In this document: in pieces, positions 9,963 through 18,189 of the stretch | Layout: every line of letters begins with the position of its first letter | Position numbering within the stretch: position 1 is the first letter of the stretch | Source of the DNA: Chara braunii | Taxonomy: Eukaryota > Streptophyta > Charophyceae > Charales > Characeae | DNA length: 22,809 nucleotides | Assembly (NCBI GenBank): GCA_003427395.1 | Contig: BFEA01000005.1 | Coordinates: 3,838,295-3,861,103 of the forward strand | Reading direction: 5' to 3' | The notes under the pieces: generated by a model | Seen by the model: the letters and a program-made list of their open reading frames with translations, nothing else | Told to the model about the DNA's origin: nothing | The model's database searches: none | Position numbers and translations under genes: made by a program

Positions 9963-10782
9963 TGTAATCAGACTCGGATTATTCACACTTGTCTTGCATG
10001 CGAACAGCGATACAGCAAACTGGCGACATGCGCCCACATAGTACTCAAAGATATTGTAACCGGATAAGGTTTCTCTTCAACTGGCTATGACGGCCCTGCA
10101 CCCACACAACTCACTGTTCGCACTCTGGATCACCCTGGATGTCCCACACGCAACACTCAGTGCTCATACGCAACACACACACACACTGTACTACAGCTAT
10201 GGCAGCGCTAGCTGCCACTACCCTATCGCTATACTACACTTCACTGCCCACTTCCACTTCGGGCGCACTGCAGACCTCCTCGCACAAGCTGCTGAGGCAG
10301 CGCTTCCGCATGGCATCCGCAGGAATGAATGAATGGCTGGACGCAGCCTCTTGATTTATACTTCTGTGCGGCGTTGGTCTGCCCTGTATCCCTTGGCCCA
10401 CGATGTGCACAGTCCCAGACGGTACTTGCTTGACTGGACCGGACTGGGCTACCTGGGACTGCTGGCTCTGCGTAGTGGACCTATACCACTTGCCCACTTG
10501 CCTCGGCCTAAACAGGGGCCAACTCCGAAAGGCCAGTTCTAGAAACCTCTACTTGGCCTTTCGGTACTGTAGAAGCTACGACTTTGCCCTTTCAGGCAAG
10601 TAGCAGCTACGACCTTGACCCTTCAGACATCCTACAACTACGACTTCGGAACTGTCTAGACTCTTACCCTACAAGTCTACAGTTTGATTCCCTTCTAAGC
10701 TGTGACCTACGAAAACCTGCCTACCATTGGCGGTCCTACAGGTCGCGGGTTCAAGCCTACGGGTTGACACTGATACTATACA
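9963..10782. mobile_element. Putative solo LTR or small insertion (820 bp)
   Basis: Starts TGTAATC exactly where copy B loses homology to A and can be closed by ...ACTATACA at 10782, giving TGT...ACA ends flanked by cagg on both sides (9959-9962 and 10783-10786). The 4-bp duplication matches the size seen at the two secure insertions here. No coding homology; contains a short CA run (10174-10187) and a TATA-like tttatac near 10353. I picked the right end by looking for a matching flank, so chance agreement is possible and orientation is unknown. Confidence 0.45.
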
Positions 10783-10786
10783 CAGG

Positions 10787-10833
10787 TAAGACGGGGAACT
10801 AGGGATCGAGCCCTGGGATCTGCATTCGCTACT
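10787..10833. other. Filler between putative solo LTR and LTR3 piece
   Basis: 47 bases matching neither internal A nor the LTRs of that family. With the deletion that removed the 5' part of B and most of LTR3, it looks like filler at a repaired break. Nothing recognised in it. Confidence 0.4.
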
Positions 10834-10983
10834 GACTGGCGCTGCACAACTACCTGAATTTCCCCAGTTGCGTAGTAGTCCAAAATAGGCCTCTTGAGGT
10901 TTGTCGAGCATGCCTTCACTTAGGGCGGCCGACGCTGTTGAAAATAGGGCCCAGTAGGGCTTATCGAGGCCTTGTGCCTCACA
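10834..10983 (-). mobile_element. LTR3 fragment (150 bp)
   Basis: Gap-free match to 1299-1448 of LTR1 (gactggcgctgc ... gcctcaca), with substitutions only. It holds the first 150 bases of the LTR in element sense, ending in CA at 10983. The next bases, caag, repeat the bases before LTR1. It is what remains of the outermost 5' LTR of the composite. Confidence 0.9.
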
Positions 10984-11397
10984 CAAGCTGGAGCCGGTAT
11001 AATCTCGCCAAGCCCAACCTACCCCCTCGTCCTATGGATGTGCACACACCCTGTGGTACTTGTTGAGTCAAGTCTGTCGTACTCTTCTTTCTGCATCGAG
11101 TCTCTTCTGTCCAGGTGATAGGACTCTGTGGATGAAGGATTGGGCGTTGTTGACCAAACCCACACGAGCTGATTAGGGCTAAAGACTGTGTCTGACGACT
11201 CGACTGTCCCGGAGGACACGAACCCTCCCAAGGACCGGTACTAACCGGCGGGCTGCTCGGTGTGGCACGGTAGGCCCAAAATCCAAGCTGTGGGCTGCAC
11301 AACACGCCGTCTTAGTTTTGAGAGGACCTGCTGATCGCGTCGTCCTGTCTACGACGTTAAAGAATTACTGAGGAGTTACGAGGGATCTCCTTAAATG
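10984..11397 (+). promoter_or_regulatory. LTR-like 5' region of C1
   Basis: Matches the reverse complement of 21862-22277. Probably much of the family C LTR or its 5' untranslated region, because gag begins about 180 bases downstream. Without a 3' LTR the borders cannot be fixed, and no TGGTATCAGAGC-type primer site is visible. At 11211-11228 a GGAGG/CCTCC stem encloses acacgaac, where the other arm has an AATAAA loop; the signal is mutated here. The bases 11394-11397 (aatg) are the uninterrupted site of the right arm's solo LTR. Confidence 0.6.
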
Positions 11398-11580
11398 CCT
11401 CCTGATCAGCAATAGGTCCTGTAGTGACAGCCATAGTTTAGGTCTAGGCTAGTGACCCTAGTTGATAGGATCCTGTTCGGATTCTGTGGTCCGTAGATTG
11501 AGTCAGTAGGTCGTGTCAGTCAGGGGGTAGAGTCTAAGTGGTGAGGAGTGGAACCGTTGCCCGGTTGTGCACCTGACACC
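11398..11580 (+). other. gag leader of C1
   Basis: 183 bases upstream of the gag ATG, closely matching the reverse complement of 20178-20361 (shared gcctcctgatcagcaatagg, ggggtagagtctaag, gttgcccggttgtgcacctgac). Both copies also keep the gag frame open upstream to a GTG (11548 in C1), but the shared ATG at 11581 is the natural start. Confidence 0.65.
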
Positions 11581-13580
11581 ATGGTTGACACACGTAGTGG
11601 AAAGAGTACTGCCCCGCAGTCCGAAGCTGAGCAGGCACGAATTGCCGCCATTCTGAGAGAGAGGAAGGAGATGGAGCTCCTCAAACAAGCGAAGTTGAAG
11701 GCGATCGCTGAGGCGCAGACGGCGAAGAAGAAAAGTTGGAGGAGATACTAAGACTGCAGCACGAGGAAGAGAAAAGGAGGGCTATTGAAGAAGAAGCAGC
11801 AGCAAAGGAGGAAGACATAGAAGAAGAAACTCTTGAAAGGAGGCGTGGGGGAGACAGAGGAGAGAGCAGTGGCACGAAGGAGGAGGACAAATGGATGGAG
11901 AAGAAGATTAGTGAGTGGGTGGCTAACTTATCGCTGGGAGAGGATGAGGAGGCGATGTTATACGTGCCTCAGGAGCAGCAGGAAGTGCTAGGCAGACAAC
12001 TAGCAGCTATGGAGGACCCGCTGGACCGCCAAACATTAGAAGATGAGAAGTGGTTGGAATGGAAGTTGCGGTTGACCAGAGAGAAGAAGAGAAGAAGGAG
12101 GAGGCCAACCGGATGGCCAAAGAAGTGGAGAAGATTCAGGCGTGTAGACAGGAAGTGCAAGCGCAAGAGGAAACCCCTGCCAAATTAGATAAGATATTGG
12201 GTTATCTGGAAGTCTTGAGTCAGGCCTCGCTTGAACAGCATCAGGCCAATAAGGGTCAAGAGGTGACCCTTCATGCCATCCGGCGTGGCTTTAGAGAGTT
12301 TGCGCGCGACGTGTTGACCCACGTCGGGACCGAGATCAAGAGATTGAAGGAAGGCGCAGAGAAGTTATGCGCAGGCGCCATTGAAGGCGCAAAAGTAGTG
12401 GCCGAAGTTAAAGTGCGCCCCCGCAAAGCGCTCGTCAAGCTTAAATTTCCTGACTCGTATAGCGGGATAAGGATGATAGTTTCGATAACAGGGAGGCCAG
12501 CATTAACACATATGTGTATCTACAGCATGTCACCCGAGGAACAAGTCCTCGTGGCCTTCCACGCATTGAAGGACAAAGCGGCCAGCTTTGCCAGGTCCCT
12601 TGCGCACGCAGCTGATTGTGAAAACAATATGGTTGCCAACTCTAGACTCACCCCCCTTTCCACTTTTGCCTACTCTAGACTCACCCCCCTTTCCACTTTC
12701 CTCAAACTACTGCGAGAGAGGTTCGCAAACGTCACAAAGGGTGTAAGGGCCTCTGACAAGCTCCAGACCATCCACTCACGACAATGGAGTTCGCAAGCAC
12801 TCAAAGCTGTCAAGGACGACTTGGTAGCCGTCCCAGACCACGGGGTCACTGAGACAGTTGGTCCAGTTATTTTATCGTGCCATGCCAGAGCCCCTGCGAG
12901 GGCATTTCTTTGATAAGACCCAACAGGCCAACATTACGTATGATGCGTTAAGTAAAGAAGTGGTCCTGTTTGAGGCGAAGTCCATGCCAGTTTCCACTTT
13001 CTGGCTTAAGGACTTGGACAAGGGAAAGAAGTGGAAAGGTTGTACCATCTCAGTTCAGGTTAGGGCCAAGGATCACCTGATCCTTACTTTAGATGAAGGT
13101 GGTATTGACGAAGTCCCGCACAGTCAGATAGAGTGGGGGCTAGAGGAGGAGGACAACGGTATGGGCCAGGGGAGGACCTATGTTGCTGTTGCGGCTGGAG
13201 GGAGGCCGCAAGGTAGAGGAGGCCAGGGCCAAGGGGGCCGGGCCATGGGTGGTCGAGGTCCGGGTGCACAGGGGGTTGGCGGTCCAAAGAACCGTCATGA
13301 GGTAGGTACGGGTCAAGGTCCCCCGTCAAATCGTCAAGGTCCCAATCAATCCCCCCAGCGACGAGGTGGAGGATCACCTCATAGGAGAGGAGGTTGGCAC
13401 CCAGGTTGGCCACAAGGCCGACCTTGGGAAGATCTGGGCTTGGACCAGCAAGTATGGCAGCAGCGAATGAACCAGGGTCAGTGCATATATTGTGGTGACC
13501 CTGCCCATATTATTAAATACTCTCCTAAGTATAGACAGGTCCGATGGGCTGCCCAAGAGTCAAAAGGCACCCATAGGTAG
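11581..13580 (+). pseudogene. C1 Gag (broken)
   Basis: Structural protein that packages element RNA. From ATG 11581 (MVDTRSGKST) comes a long, highly charged, probably coiled-coil part (KLKAIAEAQ, then EEEKRRAIEEEAAAKEED), a conserved block KKISEWVANLSLGEDEEAML, the Gag core (REFARDVLTHVGTEIKRLKE, KLKFPDSYSG, EEQVLVAFHALKD, SDKLQTIHSRQW, LFYRAMPEPLRGHFF), a Gly/Arg/Gln-rich stretch and a zinc knuckle near 13482. The knuckle reads C-IY-C-GDPA-H-IIKY-S, so the last Cys is lost. Homology moves between frames near 11740, 12100, 12470 and 12855. An in-frame tandem duplication of about 33 bp (SRLTPLSTF twice) lies at 12643-12700. Non-functional. Confidence 0.9.
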
Positions 13581-13736
13581 GGGTTGCAACTGCTCCTACT
13601 ACAAGGCCATGTGGGGAAGCGGGCGCGCGCGAACAGGAAACTCCCACACCACATGAGCCTTCGACAGAGGTTGCAAGCCAGCGCCTAGTTAGCTGTCAAG
13701 AGAGATAGCGTCTCTCTAGGCACTTCCCTCACAGGC

Positions 13737-14222
13737 GTGGCAGAAGAGTTGAAGGAGAGGATGCCTGCCTGGGCCAAAATTAAGAAGGATAGTAAGGGAC
13801 AACTAGTCTTAGCCGATGTAGAGGTCTTTAGAAGTAGAGTAGGAGTTCTTATAGATTCAGGGGCAACTCGCAGTTATATTAGCCGTAGAGCGCTGAAGAA
13901 GCTAAGGCTAGGGTTGAAAGTCCAAAAGTTGGAAGACCCCATAGTTAGTGTCCTCGCAGACAATTGCGCTATGCGTGTTGAGGACTACGTAGATGGAGTC
14001 CAGGCGTATTTCCGCCTAGAGAAAGATGGGAAGGTGGAGAAGTTCTCCATTCCCTGACACTCCTCGTACAGGATGACCTTCCTTTTGACATAGTCTTAAC
14101 CATGGACTGGGGAAAGGCAGCAAGGGCTACACTCCATTTGAGAGAGCACGAGTGTAGGCTCCCTTGTCCGTCATGCGAGGTTAAGACTGCCTGTGTGTTT
14201 GATGTGTTTGGAGTAGATAACT
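13737..14222 (+). pseudogene. C1 aspartic protease (broken)
   Basis: Retroelement protease that would cut the polyprotein. The frame 13737-14057 carries the active-site triplet in VLIDSGATRSYIS (D40) and continues to EKDGKVEK. Compared with C2, one missing G near 14040 ends the frame early; homology resumes as LTLLVQDDLPFDIVLTMDWG, where C2 reads LGMDWG. The 13581-13736 gap corresponds to the Gag-PR linker of C2 and contains no separate gene. Confidence 0.88.
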
Positions 14223-14223
14223 C

Positions 14224-15260
14224 TTGGCACATTGTTGTCTCAGTGCTTCTGCGTTCGCGCGCTTAGAGAACAAGGAGCAGTTAGAGGAGCAGGTCTTCGT
14301 AGCCTATGTGAGGCCTGTCACTGAGCCTAAGGAAGACACACCCATAGACCCAGCTATTGCCAAGCTGCTGGGAGAGTTCAAAGACCTTGAAGAGCCGCCG
14401 TCAGGAGCAGTGCCGCGGCCGATCCCGCATTATATAGAGATTGAGCCTGGCAGTAGGACTCCTAAGGGAGCAGTCTACAGGATGTCCCCGAGGGAGTTAG
14501 AGGAGTTGCGAAAGCAATTAGACGGACTCCTAGAAAAGGGTTGGATTAGGCCCAGTTCATCTCCTTTTGGAGCACCCGTTTTGTTTGTCCCCAAAAAGGC
14601 AGGAGAGTTCGGATGTGTATAGACTATAGGGGTCTAAATGCGATCATAGTGAAAAACGCTGAACTGCTGCCCAGGATAGACGATCTCTTAGATCAGATGT
14701 AGGGTTGCATATATTTTTCGAAGATCGATTTAAAGTCCGGATATCATCAAATAGAGGTCCATCCTGATGACCAATACAAGACTGCATTTCGGACTAGATA
14801 TGGGCACTATGAGTTTATAGCAATGCCCTTTGGACTAACCAACGTGCCCGCCACGTTCCAATGTTGTATGAACGATTTGTTTAGGCCTTCGTTAGATAGA
14901 TTTGTCGTAGTTTCCTTAGACGACATCTTAGTATTCAGTAGGACCCTCCAAGAGCATCAGGGTCATTTGAGGCAGGTCTTGGAGAAGTTGAGAGTAGCTA
15001 ACTTCAAGATCAATGCGAAGAAGTGCAAGTGGGCCAAGACACAAGTCTTGTACTTGGGCCACGTTCTAGACGGAGATGGCATTAAGGCTGAGGACAGCAA
15101 GATAGCGGCGATTAGAGATTGGTCGACGCCCCGCACGTTGATTGAGTTGCGGTCGTTCCTTGGCGTAGCTAATTGCTATAGGAAGTTTGTGAGGAACTTC
15201 TCGACTATCGTCGCTCCCCTTCGCATGTTGCTCAAGAAAGAGGCAATCTGGCAGTGGGAT
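14224..15260 (+). pseudogene. C1 reverse transcriptase, truncated and broken
   Basis: The RT N-terminus is in frame 14224-14622 ([41 protein letters not shown]), then a frameshift, [15 protein letters not shown], a TAG at 14700-14702, [20 protein letters not shown] and the frame from 14823 (MPFGLTNVPATFQ). The catalytic box reads SLDD instead of YLDD (Ser codon 14913-14915), a change at a nearly invariant position. The connection domain follows ([20 protein letters not shown]) and the element ends after KEAIWQWD at 15260, where C2 continues [10 protein letters not shown] into RNase H. Confidence 0.9.
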
Positions 15261-15261
15261 C
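15260..15261. other. Tail-to-tail junction of C1 and C2
   Basis: Up to 15260 the + strand is C1 RT (ggcagtgggat, matching the reverse complement of 16502 onward). From 15261 it is the reverse complement of C2 integrase (the - strand reads caattgggacgag, coding VNWDE). There is no spacer. It is the inner breakpoint of the inverted repeat, with the single-copy loop 15261-16501 on its right. Confidence 0.85.
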
Positions 15262-15913
15262 TCGTCCCAATTGACTTGATCTGGTCTAACGTACATGCGC
15301 AGAACTTGTTGCAGGATCTTTTTCATGTGTTCAGTCTGACTGTTGGTCTCTGAATGATGGCCAAATGACATCAGCAACTTTCACCCATAAACTTTCATTA
15401 GCTCCTGCCAGTTCCGACTCTATGGCTAACTATAGACAGTGGAATCCCATGTTCACTAACCCAATGGTCAAAAGAACTTCTAAATTACTAGCTCTGTACG
15501 AGCTTCTGCGGGTAATGGAACAAAAACAACATACTTACTGAATCTATCAACTATGACCATGACTTGGCTCTTACCATGCCTACTCTTCACGCCAGCGTCC
15601 ATAAAGTCAATGGACACTAAATCTCCTGGCTGATTAGGAATAGGCCAGGGTCTGAGAAGACTTAGAGGGGCACGTGTAGTAGTTTTGTTTCTCTGGCACA
15701 CTTTGCAACTACGAACATACTCTCTGCAGTCAACTTTCATTCCTGGCCAAGTGTACGCATACGCATCAGATTGGCTAGAGTCTTTTGTCAACCGAAATGT
15801 CCCTCTGTGTCATGGCATTCCCCTAGGATCAAACTACGGATCTCCTCGCTGTTAGGAACGCACAGACGGTCTACTACATTAGTCTTCTCAAATAACAACC
15901 CCTCTGTAGTGCG
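15261..15913 (-). pseudogene. C2 integrase (broken, truncated)
   Basis: A stop at 15914 separates this from RNase H. The zinc module begins ILGECHDTEGHFG, followed by a TGA and a frameshift. The 103-codon frame 15791-15480 carries CKVC (C30, C33), the first catalytic Asp (SIDFMDAG) and VIVDRFSKYVVFVPL, ending at TAG. Further on, the second catalytic region reads SIVSHRVG where SDRD is expected, so the Asp is replaced by His, and a Glu-bearing SETNSQTEHMK gives the third site. It ends at RPDQVNWDE against the junction. No chromodomain or 3' LTR remains, so whether family C had a chromodomain is unknown. Confidence 0.85.
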
Positions 15914-17281
15914 TTAATCTGGTTCGGTCTCTGGGGCCTCCTTAACTCTCTTGAGGAGGTTACCATAAATAGGGTCCTGCGCATACGCCCGTCTTACTCT
16001 CTCCTGCAGGTCACTCCCTATATCCAAATAGTGAACTACAGCTCCAAAGTAGTCTGATCTCCTACTTAGAGCATCCGCAACTACATTGTATTTGCCTTTG
16101 ACAGGCTCAAGCTCAAAGTCGTACTGATCTATCTCAGCGGCCCACCTAGTCAACTTAGGTATCATTTTGGTTCGTGTCTTCAGCCACCTAAGAGTCTCCT
16201 GGTCTAAATACACTTTGAAGTGCCTCCCAAGCAAGTAATGCTTCCAATGTTCTAAGGCCTGCCTGAGAGCGTAGACTCCTCTCTCGTATGTCGAGGTAGC
16301 TACCTTCTCTGAGGGCATCTTCGCTGACATGAACTCTACGGGTCTATAGCCATTGTCGTCGTCCTGCTGTAACATGGCGCCTATACCATACTGACTCGCG
16401 TCCATGGTGACAACAAATGGCAAGGACGGATCTGCTACTTTGAGGACCGGGTACTCTATTAAGGCGCGCTTTAACTTCTTTAGCGCAGATGTACAATCTT
16501 TATCCCACTGCCAGATTGCCTCTTTCTTGAGCAACCTGCGAAGGGGAGCGGCGATAGTCGAAAAGTTCCTCACGAACTTCCTATAGTAGCTGGCTAGGCC
16601 TAGAAACGACCGCAACTCAGTCAACGTGCGGGGCGTCGGCCAATCTCTAATCGCCGCTATCTTGTTGTCCTTAGGCTTAGTGTCATCTCCGTCTAAGACG
16701 TGGCCCAAGTACAAGACTTGTGTCTTGGCCCACTCGCACTTCTTCACATTGATCTTGAAGTTAGCCTCTCTTTGCTTCTCCAAGACCTGCCTCAAATAAC
16801 CCTGATGCTCTTGGAGGGTCCTACTAAATACTAAAACGTCGTCTAAGTAAACTACGACAAACCTATCTAACCAAGGCCTAAACAAGTCATTCATACAACG
16901 CTGGAATGTGGCGGGCGCGTTGGTTAGTCCAAAGGGCATCACTATGAACTCGTAGTGCCCATATGTAGTTTGAAATGCAGTCTTGTATTGGTCGTGAGGA
17001 TGGACCTTTATCTGATGATATCCGGACTTCAAATCGATCTTTGCAAAATATCTGCAACCCTGCACCCAATCTAAAAGATCGTCTATCCTCGGCAGCGGTT
17101 CAACGTTCTTCACTGTGATCGCATTTAGACCCCGATAGTCTATGCACATCCGTAACTCTCCTTCCTTTTTGGGGACAAACAAAACTGGTGCTCCAAAAGG
17201 AGATGAACTGGGCCTAATCCAACCCTTTTCTACGAGCTCGTCTAATTGCTTTCGCAACTCCTCTAACTCCCTCGGGGACAT
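15914..17281 (-). CDS. C2 reverse transcriptase-RNase H, uninterrupted frame
   Basis: A 455-codon frame covering nearly all of RT plus RNase [38 protein letters not shown], catalytic D82 (KIDLKSGYH) and YLDD at 145-148. Connection: [20 protein letters not shown] (residues 223-242). RNase H: D294 ([10 protein letters not shown]), E333 (TYERGVYA), D360 (VYLDQETL) and D403 (VADALSRR), so all expected acidic residues are present. The first Met lies within the pol polyprotein; upstream RT residues ([11 protein letters not shown]) are in another frame because one G is missing near 17290, so this is the surviving part of a frameshifted pol rather than a normal gene. The stop at 15914 falls before IN. 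Expression is unknown. Confidence 0.88.
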   Translation of the reverse strand: MSPRELEELRKQLDELVEKGWIRPSSSPFGAPVLFVPKKEGELRMCIDYRGLNAITVKNVEPLPRIDDLLDWVQGCRYFAKIDLKSGYHQIKVHPHDQYKTAFQTTYGHYEFIVMPFGLTNAPATFQRCMNDLFRPWLDRFVVVYLDDVLVFSRTLQEHQGYLRQVLEKQREANFKINVKKCEWAKTQVLYLGHVLDGDDTKPKDNKIAAIRDWPTPRTLTELRSFLGLASYYRKFVRNFSTIAAPLRRLLKKEAIWQWDKDCTSALKKLKRALIEYPVLKVADPSLPFVVTMDASQYGIGAMLQQDDDNGYRPVEFMSAKMPSEKVATSTYERGVYALRQALEHWKHYLLGRHFKVYLDQETLRWLKTRTKMIPKLTRWAAEIDQYDFELEPVKGKYNVVADALSRRSDYFGAVVHYLDIGSDLQERVRRAYAQDPIYGNLLKRVKEAPETEPD

Positions 17282-18148
17282 CCTGTAGACTGCTCTTATG
17301 AGTCCTACTGCCAGGCTCTATCTCTATACGATGTTGGATCGGCCGCGACACTACTCCCGACGGCGGCTCTGCTAAATCCTTAAACTCTTCCAGCAACTTG
17401 GCAATGGTTGTATCTATGGGTGTGTCCTCCTTAGGCTAAGTGGCAGGCCTCGCATAAGCTATGAAGACATGTTCCTCTAACTGCTCCTTCTCACTAATTG
17501 AGCAAACGCGGGAGCACTGAGACAGCAATGTGCCAAGGAGTTATCTACTCCAGACACATGAAACAGGCGGGCAATGTTAACCTCGCCTGACAGATTAGGG
17601 AGCCTACACTCATGCTCTCAAAAATGAAGTGTGCCTCCTGCTGCCTCTCCCCAGTCCATGCCTAGGACTATATCAAAAGGAAGGTCATCCTGCACGAGGA
17701 GAGTCAGGGAATGGAGAACCTTCTCGACCTTCCCATCTTTCTCTAGACAGCAATACGCCGGGACTCCCTCTACGTAGTCCTCAACACGCATAGTGCGGTT
17801 GTCTACGAGGACACTAACTATGGGGTCTTCCAATGTTTGGACTTTCAACCCTAGCCTCAGCTTCTACAACGCTCTACGGCTAATATAACTATGAGTAGCC
17901 CCTGAGTCTATAAGGGCCCCTTCTCTACTTCTAAAGACATCTACATCAACTAGAACGAGTTGTCCCTTACTATCCTTCTTCATTTTGGCCCAGGGCATCC
18001 TCTCCTTCAACTCTTCTACCACGCCTGTGAGGGAAGTGCCTAGAGAGACACTAACACAAGCAGTCTCTGGACAGATAGCTAGGCATTGGCCTGCAACCTC
18101 TGCCATAGGCTCATGTGGTGTGGGAGTTTCCTGGTGGTGCACGCACAC
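17282..18148 (-). pseudogene. C2 protease and RT N-terminus (broken)
   Basis: The frame 18148-17864 carries the protease active site in ALIDSGATHSYIS (D81). A TAG follows SRRAL, where C1 has AAG. Homology continues in frame 17848-17618 (DDLPFDIVLGMDWG), ending in a stop near 17618. The linker 17617-17400 aligns with C1 14130-14350 but is broken. Then LEEFKDLAEPPSG...IEIEPGSRT (17396 to about 17290) leads into RT, where a one-base deletion moves the frame to that of the 455-codon stretch. Confidence 0.87.
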
Positions 18149-18189
18149 TTCCCCACATGGTCTTGTGGTAGGGGCAGTTGTGACCCCTA

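Larger units (their letters stand above)
513..10983 (-). mobile_element. Composite Ty3/gypsy insertion: LTR1-A-LTR2-B-LTR3
   Basis: Three LTRs of one family lie in the same orientation, separated by internal region A (1449-7595) and truncated internal region B (8519-9962). The outer ends are TG at 513 and CA at 10983, flanked by the direct repeat caag (509-512 and 10984-10987). The right arm keeps the empty site (accaagttgg, reverse complement of 22270-22279), so the whole 10.47 kb behaves as one insertion. Only two internal regions share three LTRs, the layout expected from unequal LTR-LTR recombination or from integration of a tandem copy. B has lost its gag, PR and RT, and most of LTR3 is deleted. 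Confidence 0.85.
10984..15260 (+). mobile_element. Element C1: truncated Ty3/gypsy copy, left arm
   Basis: Order on the + strand: LTR-like 5' region, leader, gag, PR, RT up to the connection domain, then abrupt end at 15260. No RNase H, IN or 3' LTR follow. The whole stretch is matched in inverted order by 22277-21866 and 20365-16502. Reading frames are broken by lesions that I do not find in C2. Its boundary with LTR3 is the target duplication caag, so the true upstream neighbour is 1-512. Confidence 0.9.

Noticed and set aside
10741-10820. tRNA gene or tRNA-derived SINE, from gggttcaagcc (B-box-like) and gggatcgagccc
   Set aside because: No A box at proper distance, no cloverleaf I can draw, and no CCA-adjacent acceptor stem.
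11341-11580. Initiator-Met primer binding site for family C
   Set aside because: No TGGTATCAGAGC or close variant found between the LTR-like region and gag in either copy; the C primer remains unknown.
15066-15377. 103-codon - strand frame as one protein
   Set aside because: It crosses the C1/C2 junction: the first part is C2 integrase, the rest is antisense to C1 RT.
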